Positions 16,835-25,854 are shown, counted from the first letter of the stretch. The stretch: 64,000 nucleotides of DNA from Poriferisodalis sp965215815 (GCF_965215815.1 NZ_CBDCEO010000013.1:1860001-1924000), one strand, 5' to 3'. Notes: generated by a model not told the origin, from the sequence alone. Program-made: numbers and translations.

Positions 16835-18528
16835 GTCTCCCACACCACGGCGCTCGCTGGTGCGAGCAGGCGCGTGCCGGTCGATGGGTCGCCAGCGCAA
16901 GGACTCCGAACGTCGGCATGCGGGTGCTGGCACGCCGCAGCGGAGTCATATAGCTCTGTCGCTGCGGCGGGAACCCGCATTTCATGGGAGGTGTCACCGA
17001 CGTTCGCGGCGACGGCAATGCGGCCCCGACGATACGAGATGATGTGGCCGCTGCCGTTGTCCGTCCACTCGATTGCCGAACCGCTCTGCGCGAAGCCTGG
17101 ACGCGCCTGCCGCTGTACCTCCAGCAACCCTTGATAGGCGCGCAGCCACGAGCGCTCGTCTCCCAACTGCGCCTCGGCCGTCTCGCGGTGTGGACGTTCC
17201 GTCGAACGCAACCACGGCTGAACGTCAGAAAAACCGTTGTGAGGTCCGGGACCCCAGGGCATCGGCGTGCGGCAGCCGTCACGACCGGCCGCTACGTCGT
17301 CGTCGGGGCCGACGGGATCGAGCTTGTCCCCGGCGTCCACTTCGCCATCGGCCAGACCGAGTTCTTCTCCCTGATACAGCACAAGGGTGCCTGGCAGGAA
17401 GGCCGTCAGCACATTGAAGGCCAGCGTTCGCGCTGCACCCCAGCCATTTCGAGTATCTGCCGGCCGGTCGCCGGAGTCGGGTGGCGCGAAGCGGGTCGGT
17501 GCGCGAGGCATGTCATGGCTGCTCATGGCCCACACCAGCCGACTGGCCAGATTGTCGGACGGCGAGCGGAGGGTGTCGCGAATTGCATTCGGCGCCCACT
17601 CGATGTGCATGGGTGCAAACCAGTAGCCACCGTGCATGCCGTCGGGCGGCAGCAGCTCGTCCATGCCCCGTGGTTCGAGGTGGTAGGTCTCGCCGTGCAG
17701 AAAGGCCCCGTAGCCATCGCAGAGGGCGCGCCAGCGTCGGAATACCTCTTGGCTCTCCGGTTGGAATACATCGTGGAGGTGCTCGAAGCAGTCCCACTGC
17801 TCCCAGCGCGACGCCTGTGGCGGAATCGGCATCAGTTGCGGATTGGAGCGCAGTTGCTCGTCCTTGACCAAGCCACCGGCCACGTCGACTCTGAAACCGT
17901 CGACACCGCGATCCAGCCAGAACCGCAGGATGTCGTCCCACTCGGCGGCGACGGCTGGATTGCGCCAATTGAGATCGGGCTGCGACGGCAGGAACAGGTG
18001 CAAGTAGTACTGGCCCGACTCGGGTTCCAGCGTCCATGCCGAGCCACCGAAGTAGCTCACCCAGTTGTTGGGCGGGCCGCCGCCGGGAGCTGGGTCGCGC
18101 CAGATGTAGTGGTCGCGGTAGCGCTCGCGGTCTGCTGCGCCCGAGTTGCCGAGCGCCGCTTGGAACCAGCGGTGATTGCTGCTGGTGTGATTCGGCACCA
18201 GATCGGTGACGATGCGGATGTCCCGGCCGTGCATTTCAGCCACTAGGTGGTCGAACGTTTCCAGGTCGCCGAAGAGCGGATCCACATTGCGGTAGTCGGC
18301 TACGTCGTATCCCCAGTCGTGCCCCGGCGACGGGTAGAACGGCGTGATCCAGACAAAGTCCACACCGAGGCGCTTCAAGTAATCCAGTTTCTCGATCACT
18401 CCGCCAAGGTCGCCCACGCCGTCGTCGTCAGAATCGGCGAATGAGCGCAGGTACACTTGGTAGCCGACGGCATCCGTCCACCAGTGCGCCGACGTGCCTG
18501 AGGCGGTTGCGGGGCTGCGGCGCTTCAC
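16831..18528 (-). CDS. Alpha-glucosidase, GH13 family
   Basis: 565 residues from the GTG at 18528, chosen because GGAGG lies 5 nt before it and because longer starts would overlap the operator at 18637. The family opening 'HWWTDAVGYQVYLRSF' lies at 15-30. GH13 conserved regions are 'DLVPNHTS' (109-116), 'GFRVDVAGG' with nucleophile Asp215, acid/base Glu280 in 'LHGETYHL', and 'SSHD' with Asp339. It hydrolyses alpha-glucosidic links in imported oligosaccharides in the cytoplasm. It is first in the leftward operon and is followed directly by lacI. Confidence 0.93.
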   Translation of the reverse strand: MKRRSPATASGTSAHWWTDAVGYQVYLRSFADSDDDGVGDLGGVIEKLDYLKRLGVDFVWITPFYPSPGHDWGYDVADYRNVDPLFGDLETFDHLVAEMHGRDIRIVTDLVPNHTSSNHRWFQAALGNSGAADRERYRDHYIWRDPAPGGGPPNNWVSYFGGSAWTLEPESGQYYLHLFLPSQPDLNWRNPAVAAEWDDILRFWLDRGVDGFRVDVAGGLVKDEQLRSNPQLMPIPPQASRWEQWDCFEHLHDVFQPESQEVFRRWRALCDGYGAFLHGETYHLEPRGMDELLPPDGMHGGYWFAPMHIEWAPNAIRDTLRSPSDNLASRLVWAMSSHDMPRAPTRFAPPDSGDRPADTRNGWGAARTLAFNVLTAFLPGTLVLYQGEELGLADGEVDAGDKLDPVGPDDDVAAGRDGCRTPMPWGPGPHNGFSDVQPWLRSTERPHRETAEAQLGDERSWLRAYQGLLEVQRQARPGFAQSGSAIEWTDNGSGHIISYRRGRIAVAANVGDTSHEMRVPAAATELYDSAAACQHPHADVRSPCAGDPSTGTRLLAPASAVVWET

Positions 18529-18636
18529 GACCACCTCCAGTTGTTGACTGCGCGGTTCTGGCCAACGCCGACGAATGCGCCGGATGAGCCGAGACTCGTT
18601 GGCGATGTACTGATGCCCGTCAGTCTGCCGCGTGAC

Positions 18637-18650
18637 TGCAACCGCTTGCG
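18637..18650. promoter_or_regulatory. Second LacI-type operator upstream of alpha-glucosidase
   Basis: TGCAACCGCTTGCG matches 12 of 14 positions of the perfect palindrome at 15642 and keeps the central CG. It lies 109 bp upstream of the chosen glucosidase start. Its position argues against translation starting further upstream. Confidence 0.6.
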
Positions 18651-18717
18651 GCATGTCCCCCAGATCGCGCCGTTTCCCCTCTCTGGTGGACTATGAGGCG
18701 ACTGGGTCCACGACAAA

Positions 18718-18743
18718 GACCGGCCCGCAGAAGCGGGCCGGTC
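18718..18743. terminator. Perfect GC stem-loop, probable terminator
   Basis: An 11-bp perfect stem (GACCGGCCCGC and its complement) closes on AGAA. On the minus strand it is followed by CTTTGTCG, on the plus strand by a T/G-rich stretch. It stands in a 581-bp gene-free region (18529-19109) between the glucosidase and the PEBP gene, and could insulate the two. No gene feeding it from either side is evident. Confidence 0.5.
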
Positions 18744-18848
18744 CTTGGTCTGTCAGTTTGGGTTGTGTGATGTGCAGCCCGAGGTTGACACCCCGAGCGG
18801 TGAACACGTGGTCTGTTTAGCGCACAACGCGGGATGCGTGCCAATGCG

Positions 18849-18876
18849 TTGACTGCGATAGGCGTGAAAATATTTT
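18849..18876 (+). promoter_or_regulatory. Candidate sigma-70-type promoter
   Basis: TTGACT and TATTTT are separated by 16 bp, with an unusually AT-rich patch (18865-18882) for this GC-rich region. It would drive the PEBP gene 230 bp downstream. The rest of the 581-bp gap shows only the stem-loop, the operator and no convincing short gene. Confidence 0.4.
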
Positions 18877-19109
18877 ATAAAGACATGAATGCGACGAAGA
18901 GACCGTTCCGTCGAGCGCACCGTGCGGTGATGATTCGCTGCATTTCAGTGCAGTCGCGCGGCGTGAGGCGACCGAATCCCAAACGAATAGTGTCAACTAC
19001 CCGCGCACAGCAGTGCGGACTGTCTCGGGGCAGGTGCAACGGCCCGGTCGCCAAGCGCACCCTGTGTCTCACGGTGCCCGAACCAATCAGCAACAGAAAG
19101 GTGTCCGCC

Positions 19110-19646
19110 ATGCCACAACCTCCCAGTCCTTACGATTTCCTTCCTGCGGTTGTGTCGTTCGAGGTACGAAGCGACGACGTAGCAGAGGGACAGGTGCTGC
19201 CGATGCCGCAGGTTTCGGGCATCTTCGGTGCCGGCGGCGAAGACCGGTCCCCGCACTTGGCGTGGTCGGGCGCGCCCGAGGGCACGCAGAGCTACGCGGT
19301 CACGTGCTTCGACCCCGATGCGCCGACCGGAAGCGGGTTCTGGCACTGGGTGGTGTTCGACATTCCTGTGTCGTGCACCGAGCTCGCCTCAGGTGTCGGT
19401 GACGCCGAAGGCAGCGGATTGCCCGAAGGCGCCCAGCAGCTGCGCAACGACGCCGGGATGTATGGCTACCTGGGCTCGGCGCCGCCTCCGGGTCATGGCC
19501 CTCATCGCTACATGTTCGCGGTGCACGCGTTGAGCGTGCCCTCACTGCCGATCGACGCCAGCGTCTCGCCGGCGATCTGCGGTTTCAACATGTTCGGCAC
19601 GACGCTGGGCCGCGCCCTCATCACGCCCGTCTACGAACAGAGCTAG
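19110..19646 (+). CDS. YbhB/YbcL family Raf-kinase-inhibitor-like protein (PEBP fold)
   Basis: 178 residues, standard family length. The ATG at 19110 follows GAAAGG. Conserved PEBP motifs are 'CFDPDAPTGSGFWHWVVFDI', where Asp-Pro-Asp and the His form the anion pocket, and 'GPHRYMFAVHAL'. Bacterial members are small cytoplasmic proteins without an established enzymatic role. It is monocistronic, with a long 5' region. Confidence 0.92.
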   Translation: MPQPPSPYDFLPAVVSFEVRSDDVAEGQVLPMPQVSGIFGAGGEDRSPHLAWSGAPEGTQSYAVTCFDPDAPTGSGFWHWVVFDIPVSCTELASGVGDAEGSGLPEGAQQLRNDAGMYGYLGSAPPPGHGPHRYMFAVHALSVPSLPIDASVSPAICGFNMFGTTLGRALITPVYEQS

Positions 19647-19749
19647 TGATGCTGACCGGAGGTGCCCGCTGCGGCGTCCCGGACTCGCAGGCTCCAGCGC
19701 AGAGCGGCGTGGCAGCAACATTGGTCGTCTGCTCGTCCGAGGTTGCCCC

Positions 19750-21528
19750 ATGAGTACCGCCCAGATACGGCCCTCTGCGACGCCGGTGGTGTACCGGGCG
19801 ATGTGGAACGACGATCGACCTGGCCTGCACGAACTCGCCGCTCGCTCATTTCGAGCTTGGGCGAGATCCCTGCATCCCCAACTCGGCGGCGGTCACCACA
19901 CGTCTCCCGAAGCGCCGTCACCTTCACAGGAACGACAGCAGTCTCAACCGTCGACCGGAGGCGACGGTAACGGTGCAAGCGACACGAGGGTGAATCTGCG
20001 CCGAGAAACGGCAGCCCATGGTGGCGTGTCGGAGACGTTGCTCGAGCTCGATCAACACATTCTCGAGGGATCGTCGCTGGTCGTCATGCGGGTGTTGACG
20101 AATGGCTCGGACAGCTGGATCTGGGTCGACGTGGAGATGCCCGGAGACCGCCACGGCACCGTGAGCGGTACTGGGGTACAGAATCTCGTGTGCACACTGC
20201 TCGACGAGGCTGAGCGAGGCGGTGGGCGGCCGCGACTCGGGAACGAGCTGCTCCGAACGTCAGCTGATTGGGCGGAGCCTCGGCGCGACTTCATGGTGCC
20301 GTTCGCCGACAGGATCCGCGATCCTGCCCGGCGCCTTCCCTACGTCGTGATTGCGTACGACCCGCTGGGAAGCCCGGCAAAGGATGTGGACGTCGCCGTT
20401 GTGACGGCGCAGCAGCTAGCCGGTCTCGCGAGAGTTTTCGTGCTCCCCGCTCAGAGCCTCAATGCATTCCAGGTCGTCATGGGAGAGGAGTGGTACGTGA
20501 CCCCGGGGGAGGCGCGGCTGTACCTGCCTGGCGAGCATGAACCGCACCGGCATCGCACCCTCGCACCCGAGTTCGTTCGAAGCGGCACCGATGAGACGGG
20601 TCGCTGGTTCGGTCGCTTGCTGCAGACCATGCTTGTCGAACGCGAACCTCCTGACCTGTACCGCCGTTCCCGCCAATTGCTGGGTGATCGCCGCGAGCGG
20701 TACGAGCCGCCGCCCGACTTCGACGCTGCCGAGCGAGCCGCAGCGCTCGAAGTCGAGGTGGAGGCGGTATGGGATGCGCTGTATCAGGCTCGTACAGAGC
20801 GAGCGGCTGCACGGGCCGAGCGGGACGAACAGTCCGATCAGCTGTATGGCGTGCTTGAGGAACTCGAGGGGGCACAAGAGCGCATCGAGCAGTTGCAGCT
20901 GCTCTTGGACGAGTCGCGTGACGAGGTGTCCAAGCTCAACGCGATCGTGGACAGGAAGGTCGGTGAGTTGGTGGCGGCGGGAGATGCAGCCATGTCGCCC
21001 CCGCTGGACGCGTCCAAGCGCGCGTACCGCCAACCGACATCGGTACGCGACGCGATCGCATCGGCTCGGGAGAACCTGCGCAAGGTGGAGATACCTGAAG
21101 GGGTCGAGCAGCATTTGGAGGAGCTCGACAGCGCGTTGGAGTCACGTACCTGGGCTCGAAGTGCGCTCGACGGACTCTTGGCACTCGAGGCGTACGCCCA
21201 CTCCGACGACGCAGCGGGTGATTTCCGGGAATGGTGCATTCGCACCAAGAATCCGCGCAAGTGGCCCCCCAGTGGAAAGAAGCTCGCGATGAAGGAGTCG
21301 AAGGAGGTCATGCGTCAGCCGGAACTGCTCAAGCACCGGCGGTTTCCGGTGTCGACTCGCGTGCCTGATTCGACGTCGGGCCGCCTCGAGATGCAAGCTC
21401 ATCTCAAGCTGTCGAACGGATCGTTGGCACCGCGGCTCTACTTCCACGATGACACGCGTGGCACCACCGGCAAGGTGCATGTGGGCTACATCGGCCCACA
21501 CCTGCCGACCAAGCGCTTCAGGTCCTGA
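19750..21528 (+). CDS. Uncharacterised 592-residue protein with central coiled coil
   Basis: I do not recognise a catalytic domain. The N-terminus ('VVYRAMWNDDRPGL', 14-27) is a compact segment separated by a polar linker (about 50-80) from an alpha/beta region. Residues about 318-420 are a long charged coiled coil rich in Glu, Arg and Leu. The C-terminus is beta-rich and ends 'HVGYIGPHLPTKRF'. The ATG at 19750 follows CCGAGG. It stands alone, convergent with the AhpD-like gene. The layout of a sensor-like N-terminus, coiled coil and C-terminal domain is common in conflict-system proteins, but no function is assigned. Confidence 0.75.
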   Translation: MSTAQIRPSATPVVYRAMWNDDRPGLHELAARSFRAWARSLHPQLGGGHHTSPEAPSPSQERQQSQPSTGGDGNGASDTRVNLRRETAAHGGVSETLLELDQHILEGSSLVVMRVLTNGSDSWIWVDVEMPGDRHGTVSGTGVQNLVCTLLDEAERGGGRPRLGNELLRTSADWAEPRRDFMVPFADRIRDPARRLPYVVIAYDPLGSPAKDVDVAVVTAQQLAGLARVFVLPAQSLNAFQVVMGEEWYVTPGEARLYLPGEHEPHRHRTLAPEFVRSGTDETGRWFGRLLQTMLVEREPPDLYRRSRQLLGDRRERYEPPPDFDAAERAAALEVEVEAVWDALYQARTERAAARAERDEQSDQLYGVLEELEGAQERIEQLQLLLDESRDEVSKLNAIVDRKVGELVAAGDAAMSPPLDASKRAYRQPTSVRDAIASARENLRKVEIPEGVEQHLEELDSALESRTWARSALDGLLALEAYAHSDDAAGDFREWCIRTKNPRKWPPSGKKLAMKESKEVMRQPELLKHRRFPVSTRVPDSTSGRLEMQAHLKLSNGSLAPRLYFHDDTRGTTGKVHVGYIGPHLPTKRFRS

Positions 21529-21561
21529 CGCCAGCTCGGCGGGCGACGCCCGCTGTTGACG

Positions 21562-22683
21562 CTACGTCCGGTGGGAGGAACCGCTGGCGCCTTGGCGCTC
21601 GCCTTGAGGATCGCGGCGCGTCACGAAGTCGTTGAGGCCGCAAGCCTCGCGCACGGACCTGGTCATGTCGTAGGTGCCTGGATCCAGCGGGGTGCCGGTG
21701 CCGTCGGCGACGCGGGTCATCATGTGGAAGTTGGCGCTGACGGCCACAGCATCGACCATGACGTCGGCTCCCGCGGCATCGATCACAGCGGTACGCGCAG
21801 CAGCCGTGGCTTGGCTGTCGCCTTCCCACATCGCCTCCGCGAGGCGGGCCAGCAGGGCGCCGTGCTGCACTCCGCCGTCGCCCCCGTCAGAGCCGTTGAC
21901 GGCGTCGTAGCCGACTGCCATGTCCTTTTGTTGGCCGCTCAGACCGAGCAGCATCGCGTGGGCAGACGTTCAGTAGAAACACTCGTTGAGCTTCGATGTT
22001 CTTGCTGCGAGCAGCTCGATCTGCGGCCGGTTCAGCGAGTTCTGGTCGTTGATCAGTTCGCCGCGAACGCGCTCCATCGGCACGTACTGAGCGTCGGAGA
22101 GGATGAAGAGCGACTCGTTTTCCACCGGTACTGCGCTCAGGGCCTTGATGACGTTCGGCATCTTGAGGTCGGCGGTGGGAACCCAGTGGTACTTCACCGC
22201 CGCAGGCGCGCCTTCCCTCGTCGGCGGTCCGTCGGCGGGTTCGTCCAGATCGATTCGTGGCAGCTCCAGAGCGTCTGCGAACCGGTCGACGCAGTTGGCT
22301 TGCGCGACCACACCCACCAGTTCCACGTATGCCAGAGAATCGACGCCGCGGTCGATGATCGACTGGTACCAGTCCTGCGTCAGCGTTCCTGGATGATTGG
22401 TGATGCGCCAGATCGCATCGACGGCGGCGGTGGGCAGGGGACCGTCGGGATCGACCAGACCATCAATGCTGCTGGGCTGCACCCACGGGGGCAGCGCTTC
22501 GCCGCTGCCGGTGCGATGGTCGAGCGCTGCCCTCACTTGCCGCACGATCTCCGCACGCTGGGCCGCTGCCCACCAGGTTCCCGGTCGGGCCCAGCGTGCC
22601 GCGACCTCTCCGTGAGCGGCTGCGAGATCGCCCCGGACCGGCAGCTCAGTGTCGTAGGTGCGCTGTGGTGCCGCGATGCTCAT
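21562..22683 (-). CDS. AhpD-like alkylhydroperoxidase, probable selenoprotein (in-frame TGA at 21970-21972)
   Basis: Two same-frame open stretches (22683-21973 and 21969-21562) are separated only by TGA at codon 238. Read through, the product has 373 residues. It contains the AhpD signature: Glu223, then Cys235-Phe-Tyr-[TGA]238 and His242. This spacing equals Glu118/Cys130/Cys133/His137 of mycobacterial AhpD, where Cys133 is the reactive thiol. TGA thus replaces exactly the reactive Cys. A stem-loop with apical GGUCU begins 17 nt after the TGA. The downstream half continues family sequence. The ATG at 22683 has GGAG 8 nt upstream. It is divergent from a DyP peroxidase. The alternative is a nonsense mutation or sequencing error. 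Confidence 0.8.
21934..21952 (-). promoter_or_regulatory. Candidate bacterial SECIS element
   Basis: On the coding strand GCUGCUC-GGUCU-GAGCGGC forms a 7-bp stem (one G-U pair) with a 5-nt loop starting GG. The loop lies 24 nt after the UGA, inside the 16-37 nt range described for bacterial SECIS elements. GGUCU is also the apical sequence of the E. coli fdhF SECIS. It lies within the coding frame, as bacterial SECIS elements do. Confidence 0.7.
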
Positions 22684-22898
22684 GGGTGCTACTCCGCTGG
22701 TTGTGGGCAGTGGCAATCGTCTCATGCTCGCATACGTCGAGCAGTCAGACAGCAGCCGCGTCAACCAGCGGGAAGCGGGGGTGTGCGCGCCGCGATGATT
22801 GGCCTACGATCAGCCCCGCAATCTCGCTGTGGCGCCGACGTAGGTGTCGCCCGGCGGGGTCGCTTTCGCTTGCACCATCGACCCCTCAAGGAGCACAG

Positions 22899-23831
22899 AT
22901 GCCAACGCCGCAGAAGGCCATCTTCAACGAGATGGGCGCCAACCAGTGGTACGTCCACCTCAGCCGCATAGACGGTGCCGATGTCGGCGTGATCAAGTCC
23001 GTCCTCGCCGACCTGCGCGCTGCTTGCGACGCAGAGGGCATCAACTTGACGCTCGGTTTTGGCCCCAGCCTGCTGCCGGAGCTCTCCGACGACGTGCCGG
23101 ATGACTTCCAGGCCTATGTCACGGTGCAGTCCGAAGACGGATCGGGGCGTGAAGCGAAGGGCACGCAGGAAGAATTGCTGCTGTGGCTGAACCACGACGC
23201 CAAGGACAAGGTTTGGAAGGCGCAGTACGACGCACGCACCGCGCTGGCGGGCCACATGGCTGTTGCTCGTGAGACCCCGACGTTCATCTACGGCGACTCG
23301 CTGGACATGACCGGCTTCAAGGACGGCACCGGCAACCCCGCCGACGAGGATCAGCCCGCCGCGGCGATCGTCCCCGACGGCGAGCCGGGTGCGGGCGGCG
23401 CGCACATCATCGCCCAGCGCTGGGTGCACGATCTCGACGGCTGGAATGCGTTGTCGGACGAACAGCAGGAGAAGAACTTCGGCCGCAAGAAGTTCCCGGA
23501 GACCGACAAGACCGATTCCCAGGAGCCTTACAGCCATCTCAGCCACGTCGAGCTGCGTGCGGACGGCAACCACGGCAACGAGGGCAGCGGCAAGATCAAC
23601 GAGATTGCTCGCCGCTCCACGCCGTACGCGTTCCATGACGGCACGGTCGGGCTGTACTTCATGGCGTTCTGCAAGGACCAGGCGCCGCTGCGTCGCCGCC
23701 TTCGGCGGATGTACGGCCTTGACGACGCCAATGGCATCCGTGATGCCATGACCGACTACACGAACCCGGCTTCGGGCTCGTTCTACTTCGCGCCCAGCGA
23801 GGAGACTCTCGACGCCATCACCGGCGATTGA
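22899..23831 (+). CDS. DyP-type heme peroxidase
   Basis: 310 residues. The ATG at 22899 follows AAGGAG. The family 'GFKDG' motif (139-143) carries catalytic Asp142, the proximal heme ligand is His216 in 'SHLSHVEL', and Arg239 in 'ARRS' is the distal arginine. It reduces peroxides while oxidising dyes or other donors. No Tat signal is visible, so it is cytoplasmic or encapsulated. The C-terminus 'SGSFYFAPSEETLDAITGD' is short and lacks an obvious encapsulin-targeting peptide. It is divergent from the AhpD-like gene across 215 bp, forming a peroxide-defence pair. Confidence 0.93.
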   Translation: MPTPQKAIFNEMGANQWYVHLSRIDGADVGVIKSVLADLRAACDAEGINLTLGFGPSLLPELSDDVPDDFQAYVTVQSEDGSGREAKGTQEELLLWLNHDAKDKVWKAQYDARTALAGHMAVARETPTFIYGDSLDMTGFKDGTGNPADEDQPAAAIVPDGEPGAGGAHIIAQRWVHDLDGWNALSDEQQEKNFGRKKFPETDKTDSQEPYSHLSHVELRADGNHGNEGSGKINEIARRSTPYAFHDGTVGLYFMAFCKDQAPLRRRLRRMYGLDDANGIRDAMTDYTNPASGSFYFAPSEETLDAITGD

Positions 23832-23889
23832 TGCACATTTCTCGTGGAATCAAAGTTGCCGCTGAGTGCGGCGTTCCGATAACTGCGAG

Positions 23890-25854
23890 ATGACGGACAT
23901 GGCGAGGTGGCATTGGCCAACGGTCAATGCCGCGATGTTCGGTACGAGTGGTGACGTGTCGAAGGTCTTCCGCAACGAGGACGTCAAGCCACCCGGGTTC
24001 TTCGCAGCCGACCCGATACCGGCTGAAGCTGCTCTGCTCGCACGAGAGGCAATCCAGAACGCGTGGGATGCTGCGCGTGAACGGCGTGAGTCTCAAGCGC
24101 CTGAGGACTGGTTGCCATTTGAGATCTGTTTTCGTTTCCGCAAGGTCGGCGGACCTGAGGCCGATGTGCTCATCGAACGACTCGGCCTTGAGGAACTGGG
24201 TGCTCGGGCGGCAGCAGTCGGTGATCGACGGCGGCTCGGATTGGCCGATCGTGATTGGTTTGCAGAACTCACCGATGGCGAGGATCTGCGACTGCTGGAG
24301 GTCAGCGAGACCGGCGGGGGCGGCATGGGCGGCCCATGGAACACGACCGCCTCCAAGCTCTGGCTGGCGATGTGCAGCAGCGGCTACACGCCCGCGGTTG
24401 ACGGGCGGGGCGGATCCTTCGGCTACGGCAAGGCCGGCTTGATCCGGGCGTCGGCAATTAGGACGGTCATCGCCTATTCCTGCTTTGAGGCGCGGCCAGA
24501 CGACGATGACGTCACTCGGCGCTTGCTTGGCATGACCTATTGGGAGCAACACGAGCTAGCGGGCCAGCAGTTTCAGGGCTGGGCGCACTTCGGTGCCGGA
24601 CCCGATGCCAATGCAATCTCGCCGGCCGAGAACGGCAAGGCTGACGCTCTGGCATCCGGCCTGGGGCTGGAGCTGCGCGCACCGGATCGGTCCGAGCAGA
24701 TCGGCACCACAATGCTGCTGGTCTGCCCGGCGGTCAGGCCCACCGACCTTCGGCGTGCCGTGGAGCGCTACTGGTGGCCTGCACTTGAAGAAGGCGGAGA
24801 CCTGCAGTTCAACGTGCGCATCATTGATGAAACCGAGACTGCGCCGCGCGGCAGCAAAGGAGGGGACTCACCGCGGCCCAAATCAGATGCCAACTTGCGT
24901 CCGTTTGTCGAAGCCTTTGAGGTGGCCACCACCGCGCAGGACGCCAAGCGAGATCACGTGCGCAAACACCGCTTGGGTCAGATCGACCAGCACGAGAAGG
25001 TCGGGGATCTCGGCTTGGTCGCAGAGCTGCCGGGTTGGTCCAAGCCGGCATCGGCAGACCCTGAGGGTGAAGATGGTGAGGAGATTGCCCACCGCAGTCT
25101 TGTCGCGCTGGTGCGTGCGCCGCGCATGGTCGTGCAGTATTTCGAAGCCCGGGAGAAGGCGCCGCATATCCGGGGTGTGTTCGTGGCTGATGGCGCGGCC
25201 AACGAGGCGCTGCGCCAGACAGAGCCGAAGCTGCACGACGCGTGGGGGATCACCAGTGACAGCGCTGATGTCTCTCCCGAGTACACAGCGGTCGCAAAGC
25301 GCGTCATCAGCCAGATCAAGAATCATGTCGCCAGATTCAGTCGCGAGCTTCAGCCGAAACAGACGACGCCGGAGGATCTGCGACTCCCCGAATGGGATCG
25401 TCTCATGCGGTCACTGTGGCGTGGGCCAGGCCGGGGAACCCCACCTCCACCCCCGCCGGGTCCGCGCCCGTTCACAATCCAACCGGGCGAGCATCTCGCT
25501 GAGAACGATGACGGCCGACTTGAGCTCAGCGGTACCGCAGTGATCGGCTTCAGTGAGCATCACAACCCCGCGGCCGATCCCCGCGAGGAGATCGATGTCG
25601 TCATCCGATGCGGCTTTGTTGCCGAGGATCGTCGCTCGGACTGGCTGGATATCGGCATCGGCGCACCGGACGGTTTCGTCGCGATGCCCGAGCAGGTGCA
25701 TGTATACCGGGGCCGTCTCGTCCCGGGCCAGAGCGCTGAGTTTGACTACACCTGCGAACCCTATGAGTCCGACTGGACCGTCGAACTGACGGTTGATGTC
25801 AACTTTGCGGACGCCATGGCTGGCACCGAAGTCGCCCGCAGGACTGACCCGTGA
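23890..25854 (+). CDS. GHKL (Hsp90/MutL-like) ATPase of a putative defence cassette
   Basis: 654 residues. The N-box 'REAIQNAWDA' (52-61) gives catalytic Glu53 and Mg-binding Asn57. The G1 region reads 'EVSETGGGGMGG' (137-148) without the usual Asp. The lid loop 'GGSFGYGKAG' (174-183) binds ATP. A long middle section and a proline stretch (about residue 520, 'PPPPPP') lead to a C-terminal beta-rich domain. The fold matches MutL-like ATPases found with DNA methyltransferases in defence loci. Its stop overlaps the next start as GTGA. The start could also be the ATG at 23899. Confidence 0.8.
   Translation: MTDMARWHWPTVNAAMFGTSGDVSKVFRNEDVKPPGFFAADPIPAEAALLAREAIQNAWDAARERRESQAPEDWLPFEICFRFRKVGGPEADVLIERLGLEELGARAAAVGDRRRLGLADRDWFAELTDGEDLRLLEVSETGGGGMGGPWNTTASKLWLAMCSSGYTPAVDGRGGSFGYGKAGLIRASAIRTVIAYSCFEARPDDDDVTRRLLGMTYWEQHELAGQQFQGWAHFGAGPDANAISPAENGKADALASGLGLELRAPDRSEQIGTTMLLVCPAVRPTDLRRAVERYWWPALEEGGDLQFNVRIIDETETAPRGSKGGDSPRPKSDANLRPFVEAFEVATTAQDAKRDHVRKHRLGQIDQHEKVGDLGLVAELPGWSKPASADPEGEDGEEIAHRSLVALVRAPRMVVQYFEAREKAPHIRGVFVADGAANEALRQTEPKLHDAWGITSDSADVSPEYTAVAKRVISQIKNHVARFSRELQPKQTTPEDLRLPEWDRLMRSLWRGPGRGTPPPPPPGPRPFTIQPGEHLAENDDGRLELSGTAVIGFSEHHNPAADPREEIDVVIRCGFVAEDRRSDWLDIGIGAPDGFVAMPEQVHVYRGRLVPGQSAEFDYTCEPYESDWTVELTVDVNFADAMAGTEVARRTDP

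Noticed and set aside
18834..19109. N-terminal extension of the PEBP protein to 270 residues
   Set aside because: PEBP homology begins at 19110, where there is a ribosome site. The extension is low-complexity basic sequence overlapping the candidate promoter.
18875..19111. Small minus-strand frame (78 codons) upstream of the PEBP gene
   Set aside because: No ribosome site, no recognisable motif, and it overlaps the likely PEBP leader.
21970..21972. TGA read as the true end of a shorter AhpD-like protein
   Set aside because: The frame continues with family-like sequence, including the catalytic His four residues on, and a SECIS-like stem-loop follows. Termination here would remove the active-site residue.
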